Positions 33,857-42,001 of a stretch of DNA of 64,000 nucleotides are shown one piece after another. Under the pieces are notes generated by a model. The model had not been told where the DNA came from and ran no database searches. It was given only the letters and a program-made list of their open reading frames with translations. The number at the start of each line of letters is the position of its first letter. Position 1 is the stretch's first letter. Both the position numbers and the translations under genes were made by a program. This DNA is from Clostridiales bacterium. GTDB taxonomy: Bacteria; Bacillota; Clostridia; Oscillospirales; Oscillospiraceae. The stretch lies in NCBI GenBank assembly GCA_029268065.1, contig JAJUHC010000012.1, positions 1 to 64,000 of the forward strand, in the 5' to 3' direction.

Positions 33857-35038
33857 ATGGCAGAAAAAAAATATGGCCTGAAGGTGAAAATCGCGGTGTT
33901 GACAATTGCGGTCATAATGTACACCACAAGCATAACCACGCCGGCGCTGGGAAACATCGCGAAGGCCTTTCCGACCGTTAATCCCGATTTGATCAAGCAG
34001 ATTGCTTCGATACCCGCCCTGATGATGATAGTGTTCTCTCAGCTTCCAGGACAGCTTGAGCGCTTTATGTCCAAAAAAACCATTCTTTGCATAGGCATAG
34101 CTCTCAGCTTCGTCGGAGTGCTGCCCGCCTTCTTCGGCGGAATGACCTTTATCCTCGCTACTAGAGTCGTTTTCGGGGCCGGCTACGGCATCGTGTTCGC
34201 TTATTCTTCTTCCATGATAGCCTATCTCTTCGAAGGTAAGGAAAGGGAAACGCTGATGGGCTTCAAAAGCTCAACGGGAGCCGCCGCCGGCGTGGTCTTT
34301 CAGATGCTGGGCGGCTTCCTCGCGGTTTACAACTGGAGATACGCCTTCCTTGCTTTCCTGCTCGTAATACCGGCTTTCCTTATCGTTCTCTTCTGGCTGC
34401 CCGAGCCTGAAAAGGCCGGCTCCGGCGCGGCGGACGGCGCATCAAGAGGCAAGCTGACGGGCAAGACCTGGGGACTTTCGATTTTCAACGCCTTCGTTAA
34501 CATTTTGCAGTTCTCCTTCATGTCCACGGTGGCGATAGTTATGGTCGGAGGGAAGATAGGAAACGCCGCGCAGGCGGGCATGGTTCTCACAATGTTTACC
34601 GCCGGAGCCTTCGCCGCGGGGCTTCTCTACGGGCCCTTTACATCCAAGCTGTTCAAGAAATTTACTATCGTCCTTTCGCTCGCGCTCGTGAGCGTTTCGT
34701 TCATAGTAATGCTCGGAGCAAACACATACCCGATGTTCATTGTCTGCGGAATCATATTCGGACTGGGCTTCGGTACCTTCAACCCCGATTTTGTCATGAA
34801 GATCGTCACAAGCTCGCCCGCTCCCGCCTCCGTTTCGATAGGAGTATACCTTGCGTTTACGGGTTTAGGGCAGTTCCTTTCACCGATACTCCTGACGCCC
34901 GTCGCAACGGCGCTCGGCTTTACGGGTCTCAGGGGCGGATGGTATGTCGCCGCAATCGGACTTTCGGCAGCCACCGTCATAAGCTGCATCGTGGTTGCAG
35001 CGGCAAAGCCGGGAGCGGCGCAGACAGCAAAAAAATGA
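33857..35038 (+). CDS. MFS transporter (1)
   Basis: 393 residues, about 12 membrane helices with a short central loop near 195 (PEPEKAGSGAADGAS). Starts MAEKKYGLKVKIAVLTIAV; ITTPALGNIAKAFP after helix 1 is typical of drug/metabolite MFS proteins. The motif A-like region between helices 2 and 3 is QLERFMSKKTILCIG. AAAGGATGAGAAAT places the start at the second ATG (33857). Between the two URO-D-like genes, it probably moves the substrate or product of the pathway. Confidence 0.85.
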   Translation: MAEKKYGLKVKIAVLTIAVIMYTTSITTPALGNIAKAFPTVNPDLIKQIASIPALMMIVFSQLPGQLERFMSKKTILCIGIALSFVGVLPAFFGGMTFILATRVVFGAGYGIVFAYSSSMIAYLFEGKERETLMGFKSSTGAAAGVVFQMLGGFLAVYNWRYAFLAFLLVIPAFLIVLFWLPEPEKAGSGAADGASRGKLTGKTWGLSIFNAFVNILQFSFMSTVAIVMVGGKIGNAAQAGMVLTMFTAGAFAAGLLYGPFTSKLFKKFTIVLSLALVSVSFIVMLGANTYPMFIVCGIIFGLGFGTFNPDFVMKIVTSSPAPASVSIGVYLAFTGLGQFLSPILLTPVATALGFTGLRGGWYVAAIGLSAATVISCIVVAAAKPGAAQTAKK

Positions 35039-35060
35039 CCGCGGCGGCTGGCCGCGCATA

Positions 35061-35085
35061 TTAAGCCCCCACGCGGCGGGCTTAA
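35061..35085 (+). other. Intercistronic hairpin between MFS and second URO-D-like gene
   Basis: TTAAGCCC / GGGCTTAA with a 9-base loop; just before it, GCGGC/GCCGC bases can form another stem. No T-run. Probably adjusts expression or mRNA stability within the operon. Confidence 0.45.
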
Positions 35086-35103
35086 GGATACGGAGGAAAA
35101 ACT

Positions 35104-36162
35104 GTGAACATTCCCTTTAACAGAGAAGAAGAGCTCAAAGACGTGGGTATGTACAGGGCAGTCCCGAGACCTTACGGAATGAAGGCCTACCCGGTCAGGA
35201 AATTCAACACGCCCATCACCCCGCGCGAGAATTTTTTGAGGGTGTGCAGAAAGGAAAGGCCCCTTTGGATCCCGAACCTGAATCAGGATTTTAACTTTAT
35301 ACAGCCGGAGGTCATGCCGGACGCTTACGCCAGAGCGCACGGGGGCATCGACTGGTTCGGCATCGACTGGCAGTATGAGCCGCTTTCGGCCGCCGCCATG
35401 GTCAGGCCCGGAACAAGACGGCTGTCGGACATAACGAAGTGGTCCGAGGAGCTTTCATGGCCCGACCTCGACGCGATCGACTGGCAGAAGGACTATGACG
35501 AGAACTATGCCGGCCTCATGGATCTCGACAGGGCCACGATGTTTGTCATAGTCAACGGCTGCTTTGAGCGCCTGGCCGATCTGACGAGCTTTTCGGATGC
35601 GCTGTGTTATCTTTTGGAGGAGCAGGACGCGGTCAACGAGCTTTTTGACGCGCTTACAGATTTTCATATAAAGCTGATGAAAATAGCGAAAAGGTATTAC
35701 CACGCGGACGTCATAACCTTCCACGACGACATGGGTTCGCAAAAAAACGCCTTTATGTCTCCCGAAACCTTCAGGAGCGTCATGCTGCCTCACTACAAGA
35801 GAATGAACGAGGCTGCGCACGAGATGGGTCTATATGTAAACTTCCATTCCTGCGGGAACGTCGGCCTTCAGATCGAAAACTTTATTGAAGCGGGCTTCGA
35901 TTTTTGGGAAGGGCAGACCAACTGCAACAACAAGGAGGAAATAATGGAGAAGTACGGCGACAGGCTCGGAATAGTCAACATTCTGATGTACCCCGCCGAC
36001 TTAAGCCCGGAGGCTGTGGAGGCGGCTATCAGGGAAAATGTCCACGGTATCGGCAGGAGCGGCCGCGAGCTGCTGTTTTATGTCGAAACCAACCCCGAGA
36101 GGAAGCCCGGCGGAGCGGAGCTTGTCTACTCATGCGGAAGAGAGCTTTTCGGAGGTTCGTGA
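35104..36162 (+). CDS. Uroporphyrinogen decarboxylase-fold protein, putative corrinoid-type methyltransferase (2)
   Basis: 352 residues, paralogue of the protein at 32737. Shared blocks: PITPRENFLRVC, RPLWIPNLNQD, DWFGIDWQY and FHSCGNVGLQ near 247-256. A further cysteine pair-like YSCGRELFG lies at the C-terminus. Begins with GTG at 35104 after CGGAGG. Last gene of the TetR-controlled operon. Having two divergent paralogues suggests a heteromer or two steps, for instance one methyltransferase on the substrate and one on the acceptor, as in MtaB/MtaA systems, but this is inference. Confidence 0.78.
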   Translation: MNIPFNREEELKDVGMYRAVPRPYGMKAYPVRKFNTPITPRENFLRVCRKERPLWIPNLNQDFNFIQPEVMPDAYARAHGGIDWFGIDWQYEPLSAAAMVRPGTRRLSDITKWSEELSWPDLDAIDWQKDYDENYAGLMDLDRATMFVIVNGCFERLADLTSFSDALCYLLEEQDAVNELFDALTDFHIKLMKIAKRYYHADVITFHDDMGSQKNAFMSPETFRSVMLPHYKRMNEAAHEMGLYVNFHSCGNVGLQIENFIEAGFDFWEGQTNCNNKEEIMEKYGDRLGIVNILMYPADLSPEAVEAAIRENVHGIGRSGRELLFYVETNPERKPGGAELVYSCGRELFGGS

Positions 36163-36247
36163 AGAAAAAGGAACGCTTGAAACCTGGGGCATATCGGCAT
36201 ATTGCTTCAGGCTGTCGGATATATACTTATCCTCCCCCCTTTTTTGC

Positions 36248-36286
36248 CAATGGGTCGGGGCCGCCTTTGGGCGCCCCGACCCATTG
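36248..36286. other. Strong intergenic hairpin after the operon
   Basis: Perfect 14-bp stem CAATGGGTCGGGGC / GCCCCGACCCATTG with an 11-base loop. T-tract lies on the 5' side only (CCCCCCTTTTTTG), so it is not a standard terminator on either strand although convergent genes flank it. Confidence 0.6.
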
Positions 36287-36318
36287 CCGCTTTGCGGGTA
36301 CTAAGTAAAACCGGATTT

Positions 36319-36660
36319 TTACTCTTCGCACTCGCGGCAGGGCTCCGTTTCGGGAGTTCCGCATACATGACCCGCCGGGCGGACGGTGGTTTCCGCCGAG
36401 AAAATCAAGGGGATCTGCACGCAAAGCGTACGGCTTACCGTAAATTCGCAGGGCTCGCACGAGCAGGATACTCTGGAGCACCTTCCTATCATCGGATCGT
36501 CGCAAAAGGTCATGATTTTCCCGACCCTTACCTTGGGCCATATTTTTACGTCCGCCTGAATGCATACCTGCTCGCTAATTATAGCGGGACAGTCCTTGAA
36601 AAGTATTCCCTTTTCCGCTTCGTCGGTTAAAACCTCGGCTTCCAGCGCTTCTTCTGACAT
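36319..36660 (-). CDS. Cysteine-rich protein of unknown function
   Basis: 113 residues with 12 cysteines. The first 20 residues are acidic (MSEEALEAEVLTDEAEKG); then FKDCPAIISEQVC, RCSRVSCSCEPCEF and SRTLCVQIPLIFSAE. The last part has the rhythm of DUF3794/spore-coat-like clostridial proteins, but I cannot assign a family firmly. No signal peptide. AAGGAGG is 8 bases before the ATG at 36660. Long hairpins flank the gene on both sides. Metal binding or disulfide cross-linking in a spore layer are possible roles. Confidence 0.65.
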   Translation of the reverse strand: MSEEALEAEVLTDEAEKGILFKDCPAIISEQVCIQADVKIWPKVRVGKIMTFCDDPMIGRCSRVSCSCEPCEFTVSRTLCVQIPLIFSAETTVRPAGHVCGTPETEPCRECEE

Positions 36661-36762
36661 TATTTCTGCCTCCTTCATTTCGCAATCATACTCTATATTA
36701 TTCACGGCTCCATTCGTTGTGAAAAACCCAGGCTTCAGCCCAAAAAGTTGCTGCTTGAAGAT

Positions 36763-36812
36763 ACAAGCACGTACCCGGAAGCCTTTTTGGCGGCTTCCGG
36801 GTACGTGCTTGT
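36763..36812. terminator. Long perfect hairpin between SLH protein and Cys-rich gene
   Basis: 21-bp perfect stem (ACAAGCACGTACCCGG pairing with CCGGGTACGTGCTTGT plus AAGCC/GGCTT) and 8-base loop, followed on the plus strand by CATTTTTG. It lies after the YcdB-like gene on the minus strand and could end its transcript, though the T-run is on the other side. Confidence 0.55.
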
Positions 36813-36879
36813 CATTTTTGCATGTCATTGAGGATTCATTTGAGCGGTTTCGCGTCGCTAACCCCAGACGGGGCACTCG

Positions 36880-39036
36880 CTATCTTGCCATGAAGTTATA
36901 CAGGATGATGGCGGCGTCCTGACGTGCAACCTGAAGGTAGGGGTTGAAGCGGTTTTCGCTATCGCCTTTTACAACGCCAAGCGCTTTTGCGATCGCAACG
37001 TACCCGTAATGCTCTTCCGAAATATCGGCGTCGTCGCTGAAGCCGCAGACGAATACGCCCTTAAGCTTTGCCGAGGGGGCGTATTCCGTTGCGCCGATCA
37101 GCATTTTGATAAGCGCGGCGCGGGTGAGCACGCTGTCGGGATTTTTTTCGCTCCTTGTCAGAAGCCTGTATTTGTATGCGACTTCGTACAGGGAAGCCTC
37201 GTCCTTTCCGTCAGAGGAATAGCCCGTCGCGCTGAGGAGCAGGATCAGCGCGTCCTTTTGCGTAAGCGCCGCCTCGGGCTTAAAGCTTGTGCCGGTGAAG
37301 CCTATGCCGTATTTGGCCAAAGCCTCAATCTGCGCCTTGCCGTAACAGCCTTCTATGTCGTCGTAGGCAAGCGCGGGATTATTGACGCCTTCGGGCACTA
37401 TTATCGCCTTGCCGGTTTTGGCGTCTACGCCGCTGACGTTTTCATCGGACTCGTGTCTGTACGCCAGAATAAGCGAATAGCCCTCGCCATCCTTGTCTGT
37501 CGGAACCTGTATATACTGCAAGACAGGCTTAAAGCTGCTTAAGTACTCGGTCTTGGCCGCGTCGGCGCCGACAATGCCCTCCGAAGACGCGAATTCCACG
37601 CCGTCCTTCCAGCTGGTATAAAGGCTTTTTACAGTACCGTCGTACTTGCTGACGGAAATGTTAAGCGAATTTTGCGGGAAGGGTATGCCGTTTACCATTT
37701 CGGAATATACGAACCTCGCGGTTGCGGAGTCGCTGTCTTCCTTGTTGAGGGCCGATTTTTTGTACTTGTCTCCAAGGTTGCTTTCCAGGAAAGCAGAGGC
37801 TTTTTTCTCAAGAGCTTCCTCGCTGAGTACGCTCTTTTCGTTGTCTCCGGCGCTTGTACTGGTTTCGACGTACTTCAGCTCGAGAGTTTTTGCGTCAACG
37901 GTTATGTATTTGTATATGCTCAGGGGACTGCTTTCCGGAGATTTCCCCGCGTAGCCGTAATAATCGGGGTATTGTTCCTTGATAAGCGCCTCGTCGCTGA
38001 TTTTTTTCATATAATTCAGTTGGCAGTAAATCTTTCCGTTTTCGCTGTCCGTTGAATAACGGGCAGATTTAAGCGTGAAGCCGCTGTCAAGGCCCAGTCC
38101 GGAAACGGAACGGAGGTTTGAGTCAATTTTTTCCTTCGAATACACGCCCTCGAGACTGGACACGGCCGAAAGTTCCACTTCAGACAAGCTGGGAGCGGAC
38201 ACCGCAACCGCCTGGGCTCTGTCCGAGCCGCCTCCCATGCCCTTGGCATATCCGAAATCGTATGTGGGCGTAATATCCACGAGCTCGCCGGTGTCTGCCT
38301 TTACCACGTAATTGCCCTTTCGTATGGGAAGATACTGCAATACCGCGGTCTTGCCGTCGTCTGAAAAAACATATTGGAGCTTCATGCTTACCGTTCCTTG
38401 AAGAAGAACGTCCGCTTTCTCAGACGAAAACGCCGGCTGAGAGGATGGAATAGACGTTGCAACACGCATATGGGCGTCGCTTCTGCTGAAGCTGTTGACC
38501 TCCATGCCGTCCGCCATCACTCGGACGCTAAATGCTATCGGAGATTTTAATCCGTTCAAAAGGATAGTGCCGCTGAAGTTGAAGGCGCTGACGTTGCGGG
38601 CGCCGTACACCATGTTGTTGTTCTCATCAAAAAGCGCCGTTTCGCCGTTTGAGAGCAGCTTTTCAACAAACGCCTTCGCGACAGGCAGCGCGTCCTCCCG
38701 GCTCGCCTTCGGAAACGCGGGCGAGTAATCGCTGCCACGCGTGTAATTTTCGTTTTTATACCGGTAGAAGTACAGTATCTTGCCGGTTGAATCGGCCATG
38801 ACGTTCAGCGTTCCGTTGTCGCCCTGCCAGTTTAAAGACCAATTGCGATAGGTCCCCCTATCGTTGACGTCACCGGTGAATTTGGTATAACTGTTGTCAA
38901 CCCCGAGCGTTTTTTTGACCTTCTCCGTCACGCGCGCAAGCTCCTCGTCAAGTCCGTTGGAGGCGGCAAAGGCCGGAGCACCCAGCGAAAACAGAATCAC
39001 TATGCTAAGGAATATGGCGGCGGTTTTTTTCAGCAT
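36880..39036 (-). CDS. Secreted YcdB/YcdC-domain protein with C-terminal SLH repeats
   Basis: 718 residues. Signal peptide 1-26 (MLKKTAAIFLSIVILFSLG, cleavage after AFA). Two YcdB/YcdC-type domains follow (about 30-270 and 280-560), recognisable from ASREDALPVAKAFVEK and the pepSY-like TVDAKTLELKYVETST and SKYDGTVKSLYTSWKDG blocks. Residues about 590-718 carry S-layer-homology repeats (IEALAKYGIGFTG, FKPEAALTQKDALILL, GFSDDADISEEHYGYVAIAKAL, RFNPYLQVARQDAAIIL). Start ATG at 39036 after AGGAG; the longer frame lacks a site. Probably bound to secondary cell-wall polymer. Function unknown, perhaps an enzyme inhibitor or envelope maintenance protein. Confidence 0.85.
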   Translation of the reverse strand: MLKKTAAIFLSIVILFSLGAPAFAASNGLDEELARVTEKVKKTLGVDNSYTKFTGDVNDRGTYRNWSLNWQGDNGTLNVMADSTGKILYFYRYKNENYTRGSDYSPAFPKASREDALPVAKAFVEKLLSNGETALFDENNNMVYGARNVSAFNFSGTILLNGLKSPIAFSVRVMADGMEVNSFSRSDAHMRVATSIPSSQPAFSSEKADVLLQGTVSMKLQYVFSDDGKTAVLQYLPIRKGNYVVKADTGELVDITPTYDFGYAKGMGGGSDRAQAVAVSAPSLSEVELSAVSSLEGVYSKEKIDSNLRSVSGLGLDSGFTLKSARYSTDSENGKIYCQLNYMKKISDEALIKEQYPDYYGYAGKSPESSPLSIYKYITVDAKTLELKYVETSTSAGDNEKSVLSEEALEKKASAFLESNLGDKYKKSALNKEDSDSATARFVYSEMVNGIPFPQNSLNISVSKYDGTVKSLYTSWKDGVEFASSEGIVGADAAKTEYLSSFKPVLQYIQVPTDKDGEGYSLILAYRHESDENVSGVDAKTGKAIIVPEGVNNPALAYDDIEGCYGKAQIEALAKYGIGFTGTSFKPEAALTQKDALILLLSATGYSSDGKDEASLYEVAYKYRLLTRSEKNPDSVLTRAALIKMLIGATEYAPSAKLKGVFVCGFSDDADISEEHYGYVAIAKALGVVKGDSENRFNPYLQVARQDAAIILYNFMAR

Positions 39037-39206
39037 ATTATCAACTCCTATTTTTTTGTATACATTGTTGATGCGCAACAGCGCTCCTGTCCTGTATACT
39101 TTTCCGGACTCCAAAAAGTTGCAGTTCAGGTAAAAAAATATATCGCAGTATGCGTACTGGCATTATAAGGGATTCCGGAAAGTATGATAATAAAAGATTC
39201 CGCAGC

Positions 39207-40028
39207 TTACCTGTATTTTGCTTCGGGACGGTAATACTGGAAAATGACGGCGTCGTTGCCCTTTTCGTTTTTCGGGTCAAGCGAGGTCCACACGACCTTC
39301 ATGGCTCCGAAAAGCTCGCAGAGCTTAACGGTCGGAGTCTTGGGGCCGAGCCCGTATGCGATAAAGTGCGGGCGCGCCATAAAATTCGTAAGCAGATTGC
39401 CGACCAAAAAGGCGTTCAGCCTCCCGGCATCCCTTGAAAGCTCTCTCGGATGGCGCGCAAGCTGACCGCGGAGCAGCTCGGGAGCATTGCGGCGAAACCA
39501 CGCCACAATGCGCGGGTCAAAGCTCTCAACGCAGCAGGCGCCGCCGTATTCCCTGATTTGCGCGTATGTTTTCTCGCAGAGCTCAGTATTCCTGCCGCCG
39601 CGCTTCAGCTCTACTATTACGGGACCGCGTCCCGCGATGAGGGCCAGCGCCTCCGAAAAGAGAGGTATGCGGTGCCGCGTACCGAAAAGACGCAGCGCAC
39701 TCAGCTCTTCCCAGGATAAATCCTCCACTCGGCGGTTAAGACCGCAGGCGCGCGCGAGGTCGTCGTCATGGAAAACGACTATTTTCCCGTCCTTTGTAAT
39801 GTGGACGTCCAGTTCGACGCCGTAGCCCAGCTTCACGGCCTCCTCGAAGGCCTGAAGCGAATTTTCGGGCAGGCTTTGATCGGGTTCATGCAGACCCCGG
39901 TGAGCAAAGTTGCGGCCGAAAAATGGCGAGACGATGTCCCTGCCCGCTTTTGCGGGCGCCGTCAAAAACGACGCGGCGGCAAGGACCCCGCCCGCTACAA
40001 ACATAAACAGCTCAAGTGATGCTTGCAC
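39207..40028 (-). CDS. Glycerophosphodiester phosphodiesterase family protein
   Basis: 273 residues. N-terminal hydrophobic segment (about 5-25) probably anchors it to the membrane. Catalytic region is intact: FAHRGLHEPDQSLPENSLQAF split around His, ELDVHITKDGKIVVFHDDDLAR with the metal-binding E/D and second His. The C-terminus has the GDPD barrel end LCELFGAMKVVWT. Hydrolyses glycerophosphodiesters to glycerol-3-phosphate and an alcohol. GTG start at 40028 with GGAGGTG before it. Confidence 0.88.
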   Translation of the reverse strand: MQASLELFMFVAGGVLAAASFLTAPAKAGRDIVSPFFGRNFAHRGLHEPDQSLPENSLQAFEEAVKLGYGVELDVHITKDGKIVVFHDDDLARACGLNRRVEDLSWEELSALRLFGTRHRIPLFSEALALIAGRGPVIVELKRGGRNTELCEKTYAQIREYGGACCVESFDPRIVAWFRRNAPELLRGQLARHPRELSRDAGRLNAFLVGNLLTNFMARPHFIAYGLGPKTPTVKLCELFGAMKVVWTSLDPKNEKGNDAVIFQYYRPEAKYR

Positions 40029-40085
40029 TAAAACACCTCCGACGCGTTTATTTTACCTCCGGCGGCAATTACAGTCAAATCATTG

Positions 40086-40114
40086 TTGAATTGGAGCGTC
40101 GAATAGTGTAAAAT
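40086..40114 (+). promoter_or_regulatory. Promoter of the MFS-cupin-SDR group
   Basis: TTGAAT, 17-bp spacer, TAAAAT. Predicted start near 40121 leaves a leader of about 170 bases to the MFS gene. Confidence 0.6.
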
Positions 40115-40148
40115 TTAATCAGTAAAAGAGCAGTATTTGGAGAATGAG

Positions 40149-40179
40149 CGGAACAATGTCGCAAAGCGGCGTTGTTCCG
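40149..40179 (+). other. Hairpin in the leader of the second MFS gene
   Basis: CGGAACAATGTCGC, AAA loop, GCGGCGTTGTTCCG; a continuous 14-bp RNA stem counting two G-U wobbles. No T-run follows. It may be a structured leader or a protein binding site. Confidence 0.5.
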
Positions 40180-40292
40180 CCGGATTTGGCCCGTTCCGCG
40201 CCGCGCCGGGCAATCGTTTAAGATGACGATGCATCATGCGGGGCTTCAGGCTACGCCGTTTCTATCAGCACAGCTGCGCATGGGAGGTTTAA

Positions 40293-41828
40293 ATGAAGTT
40301 AAACTACAAGCGGACCATATTCGTCGGTTTCGCGTTTTTCCTCATCTGTGTTTTCTGGCAGGCCTATGACACGATAATTCCTAAGGTACTTACCGATAAG
40401 TTCGGAATGTCCCAGAGCTGGTCCGGCGTAATAATGGCGCTGGACAACATTCTCGCCCTGTTTCTGCTGCCGCTTTTCGGAGCGCTTTCGGACAAATGCA
40501 AAAGCCCGAGGGGCAGACGGACTCCTTACATAGTCGTCGGCACAGTCATGGCGGCGCTTTTCCTCCTTTTGCTTTCCGCAGCGGACGGAATGCAGCTTAG
40601 AAACCTTTCGGCGGTGGCGATAGAAAACCCAACCGCTCAGGAAACCCTTTACGACGCCGGCCTCACCGTGACTACGCCCGAGGGCAAATCTGTGGCTATC
40701 CGCGAAAAATTTTCAAAGGAACAGTTCGCGGGCATTAAAATTGCCCCTAAGGGGAGCAGAAATCAGGATTATATGAACTATGTAGTGCCGGCGAGGCAGG
40801 CTTACGCCGCTTCGGTTACCGCCGCCGACAGGAAGCCGCTTATATTTTTCATCGTCGTGCTTCTTCTCCTGCTGCTCAGCATGTCGATCTTCCGAAGCCC
40901 GGCTGTCGCGCTGATGCCCGACGTCACCATTAAGCCGCTTCGCAGCAAGGCCAATGCGATAATAAACCTCATGGGCTCGGCGGGCGGGATAACCGTCCTC
41001 CTGCTGGGAATCAGGTTCGGCACCGGCAGGGCCAGAAACGCCCTTATGGGCTACGCCCCTTTTTTCGCCTGCGTTTCCTGCATAATGATAGCTTCCCTGA
41101 TCATATTCCTCTGGAAGGTCAAGGAGCCGAAGCTTGTGGCGGAGATGCACGAGGAAAGCAGGAGGTTCGGCATCGAGGATGAAACAAGCGAGGACGAGGC
41201 CGGCAAAGGCCGCAGGCTGTCGGGAAGGGAGCGCGCATCCCTGCTGCTTATTCTCGCGTCTGTCGTGCTTTGGTTCTTCGGATACAACGCCGTGACGAGC
41301 AAGTACTCCGTCTATGCCAGCAGCGTTCTCAACCAGGACTATAACGCTACTCTTACAATCGCCACCGGCATAGCAATCCTGTCCTACCTGCCTGTCGGCA
41401 TGCTCGCCTCAAAAATCGGCCGCAAAAAGTCCATACTCGGCGGCATAGTTCTGCTCGGCAGCGCTTTCTTCTGCGCCTCCTTTATACGCGAGGGAACCTC
41501 GCCGATTATGATGAACATCATTTTCGCCGCGGCCGGAATAGGCTGGGCAACGATAAACGTGAACAGCTATCCCATGGTGGTGGAATTATCAAAGGGCGGA
41601 GAGGTCGGAAAATACACCGGCTTCTACTATACCGCCAGTATGGCGGCTCAGACCGCGACGCCGATATTCTCGGGGCTTATAATGGATAAGTTCGGCATGT
41701 CTACGCTTTTTCCCTACGGCTGCGTGTTCGTCTCCCTCGCCTTCGTTACTATGCTTCTCGTAAAGCACGGCGACAACAGGCCGACACCAATAAAGTCAAA
41801 GCTTGAAGCCTTTGCGGCAGACGATTGA
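40293..41828 (+). CDS. MFS transporter (2), GPH/SLC45-like
   Basis: 511 residues with 12 membrane helices. The motif after helix 2 is FGALSDKCKSPRGRRTPYI, typical of the glycoside-pentoside-hexuronide and SLC45-like branch. A soluble insertion of about 75 residues sits between helices 3 and 4 (from MQLRNLSAVAIENP to YAASVTAADRK), which is unusual. RSPAVALMPDVTIKPLRSKANAI is the second conserved region. GGGAGG precedes the ATG. Possible substrate: sugar or glycoside; evidence for this is family resemblance only. It precedes a cupin and an SDR. Confidence 0.82.
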   Translation: MKLNYKRTIFVGFAFFLICVFWQAYDTIIPKVLTDKFGMSQSWSGVIMALDNILALFLLPLFGALSDKCKSPRGRRTPYIVVGTVMAALFLLLLSAADGMQLRNLSAVAIENPTAQETLYDAGLTVTTPEGKSVAIREKFSKEQFAGIKIAPKGSRNQDYMNYVVPARQAYAASVTAADRKPLIFFIVVLLLLLLSMSIFRSPAVALMPDVTIKPLRSKANAIINLMGSAGGITVLLLGIRFGTGRARNALMGYAPFFACVSCIMIASLIIFLWKVKEPKLVAEMHEESRRFGIEDETSEDEAGKGRRLSGRERASLLLILASVVLWFFGYNAVTSKYSVYASSVLNQDYNATLTIATGIAILSYLPVGMLASKIGRKKSILGGIVLLGSAFFCASFIREGTSPIMMNIIFAAAGIGWATINVNSYPMVVELSKGGEVGKYTGFYYTASMAAQTATPIFSGLIMDKFGMSTLFPYGCVFVSLAFVTMLLVKHGDNRPTPIKSKLEAFAADD

Positions 41829-41836
41829 TCTTCCTG

Positions 41837-41868
41837 CGAAGCCTGCTCAAAACGAGCGGGCTTCGTTT
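41837..41868 (+). terminator. Terminator after the second MFS gene
   Basis: CGAAGCC-GCTC / GAGC-GGCTTCG with one T/G mismatch and AAAAC loop, then TTTCCTTA. It may be partial, allowing read-through to the cupin gene. Confidence 0.6.
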
Positions 41869-42001
41869 CCTTATGGGGCAGGAGCGCACAGTTTAACTGC
41901 GGCGGGCAGGGGATTACCGGCCGCTTTTTTTGAGAAAGACAAACGCTTTGTGCGCCGGCGTCATAAAATACTACTGATGATTTATGAAAGGAATTATCAG
42001 T

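Noticed and set aside
32737-36162. HemE uroporphyrinogen decarboxylase of heme synthesis
   Set aside because: Two divergent copies with FHSCG metal-site motifs sit in a TetR-controlled operon with a flavoprotein and a transporter and no heme genes.
36248-36286. Rho-independent terminator for the URO-D operon
   Set aside because: The hairpin is strong but the T-tract is on its 5' side, so it was kept only as a hairpin of unknown role.
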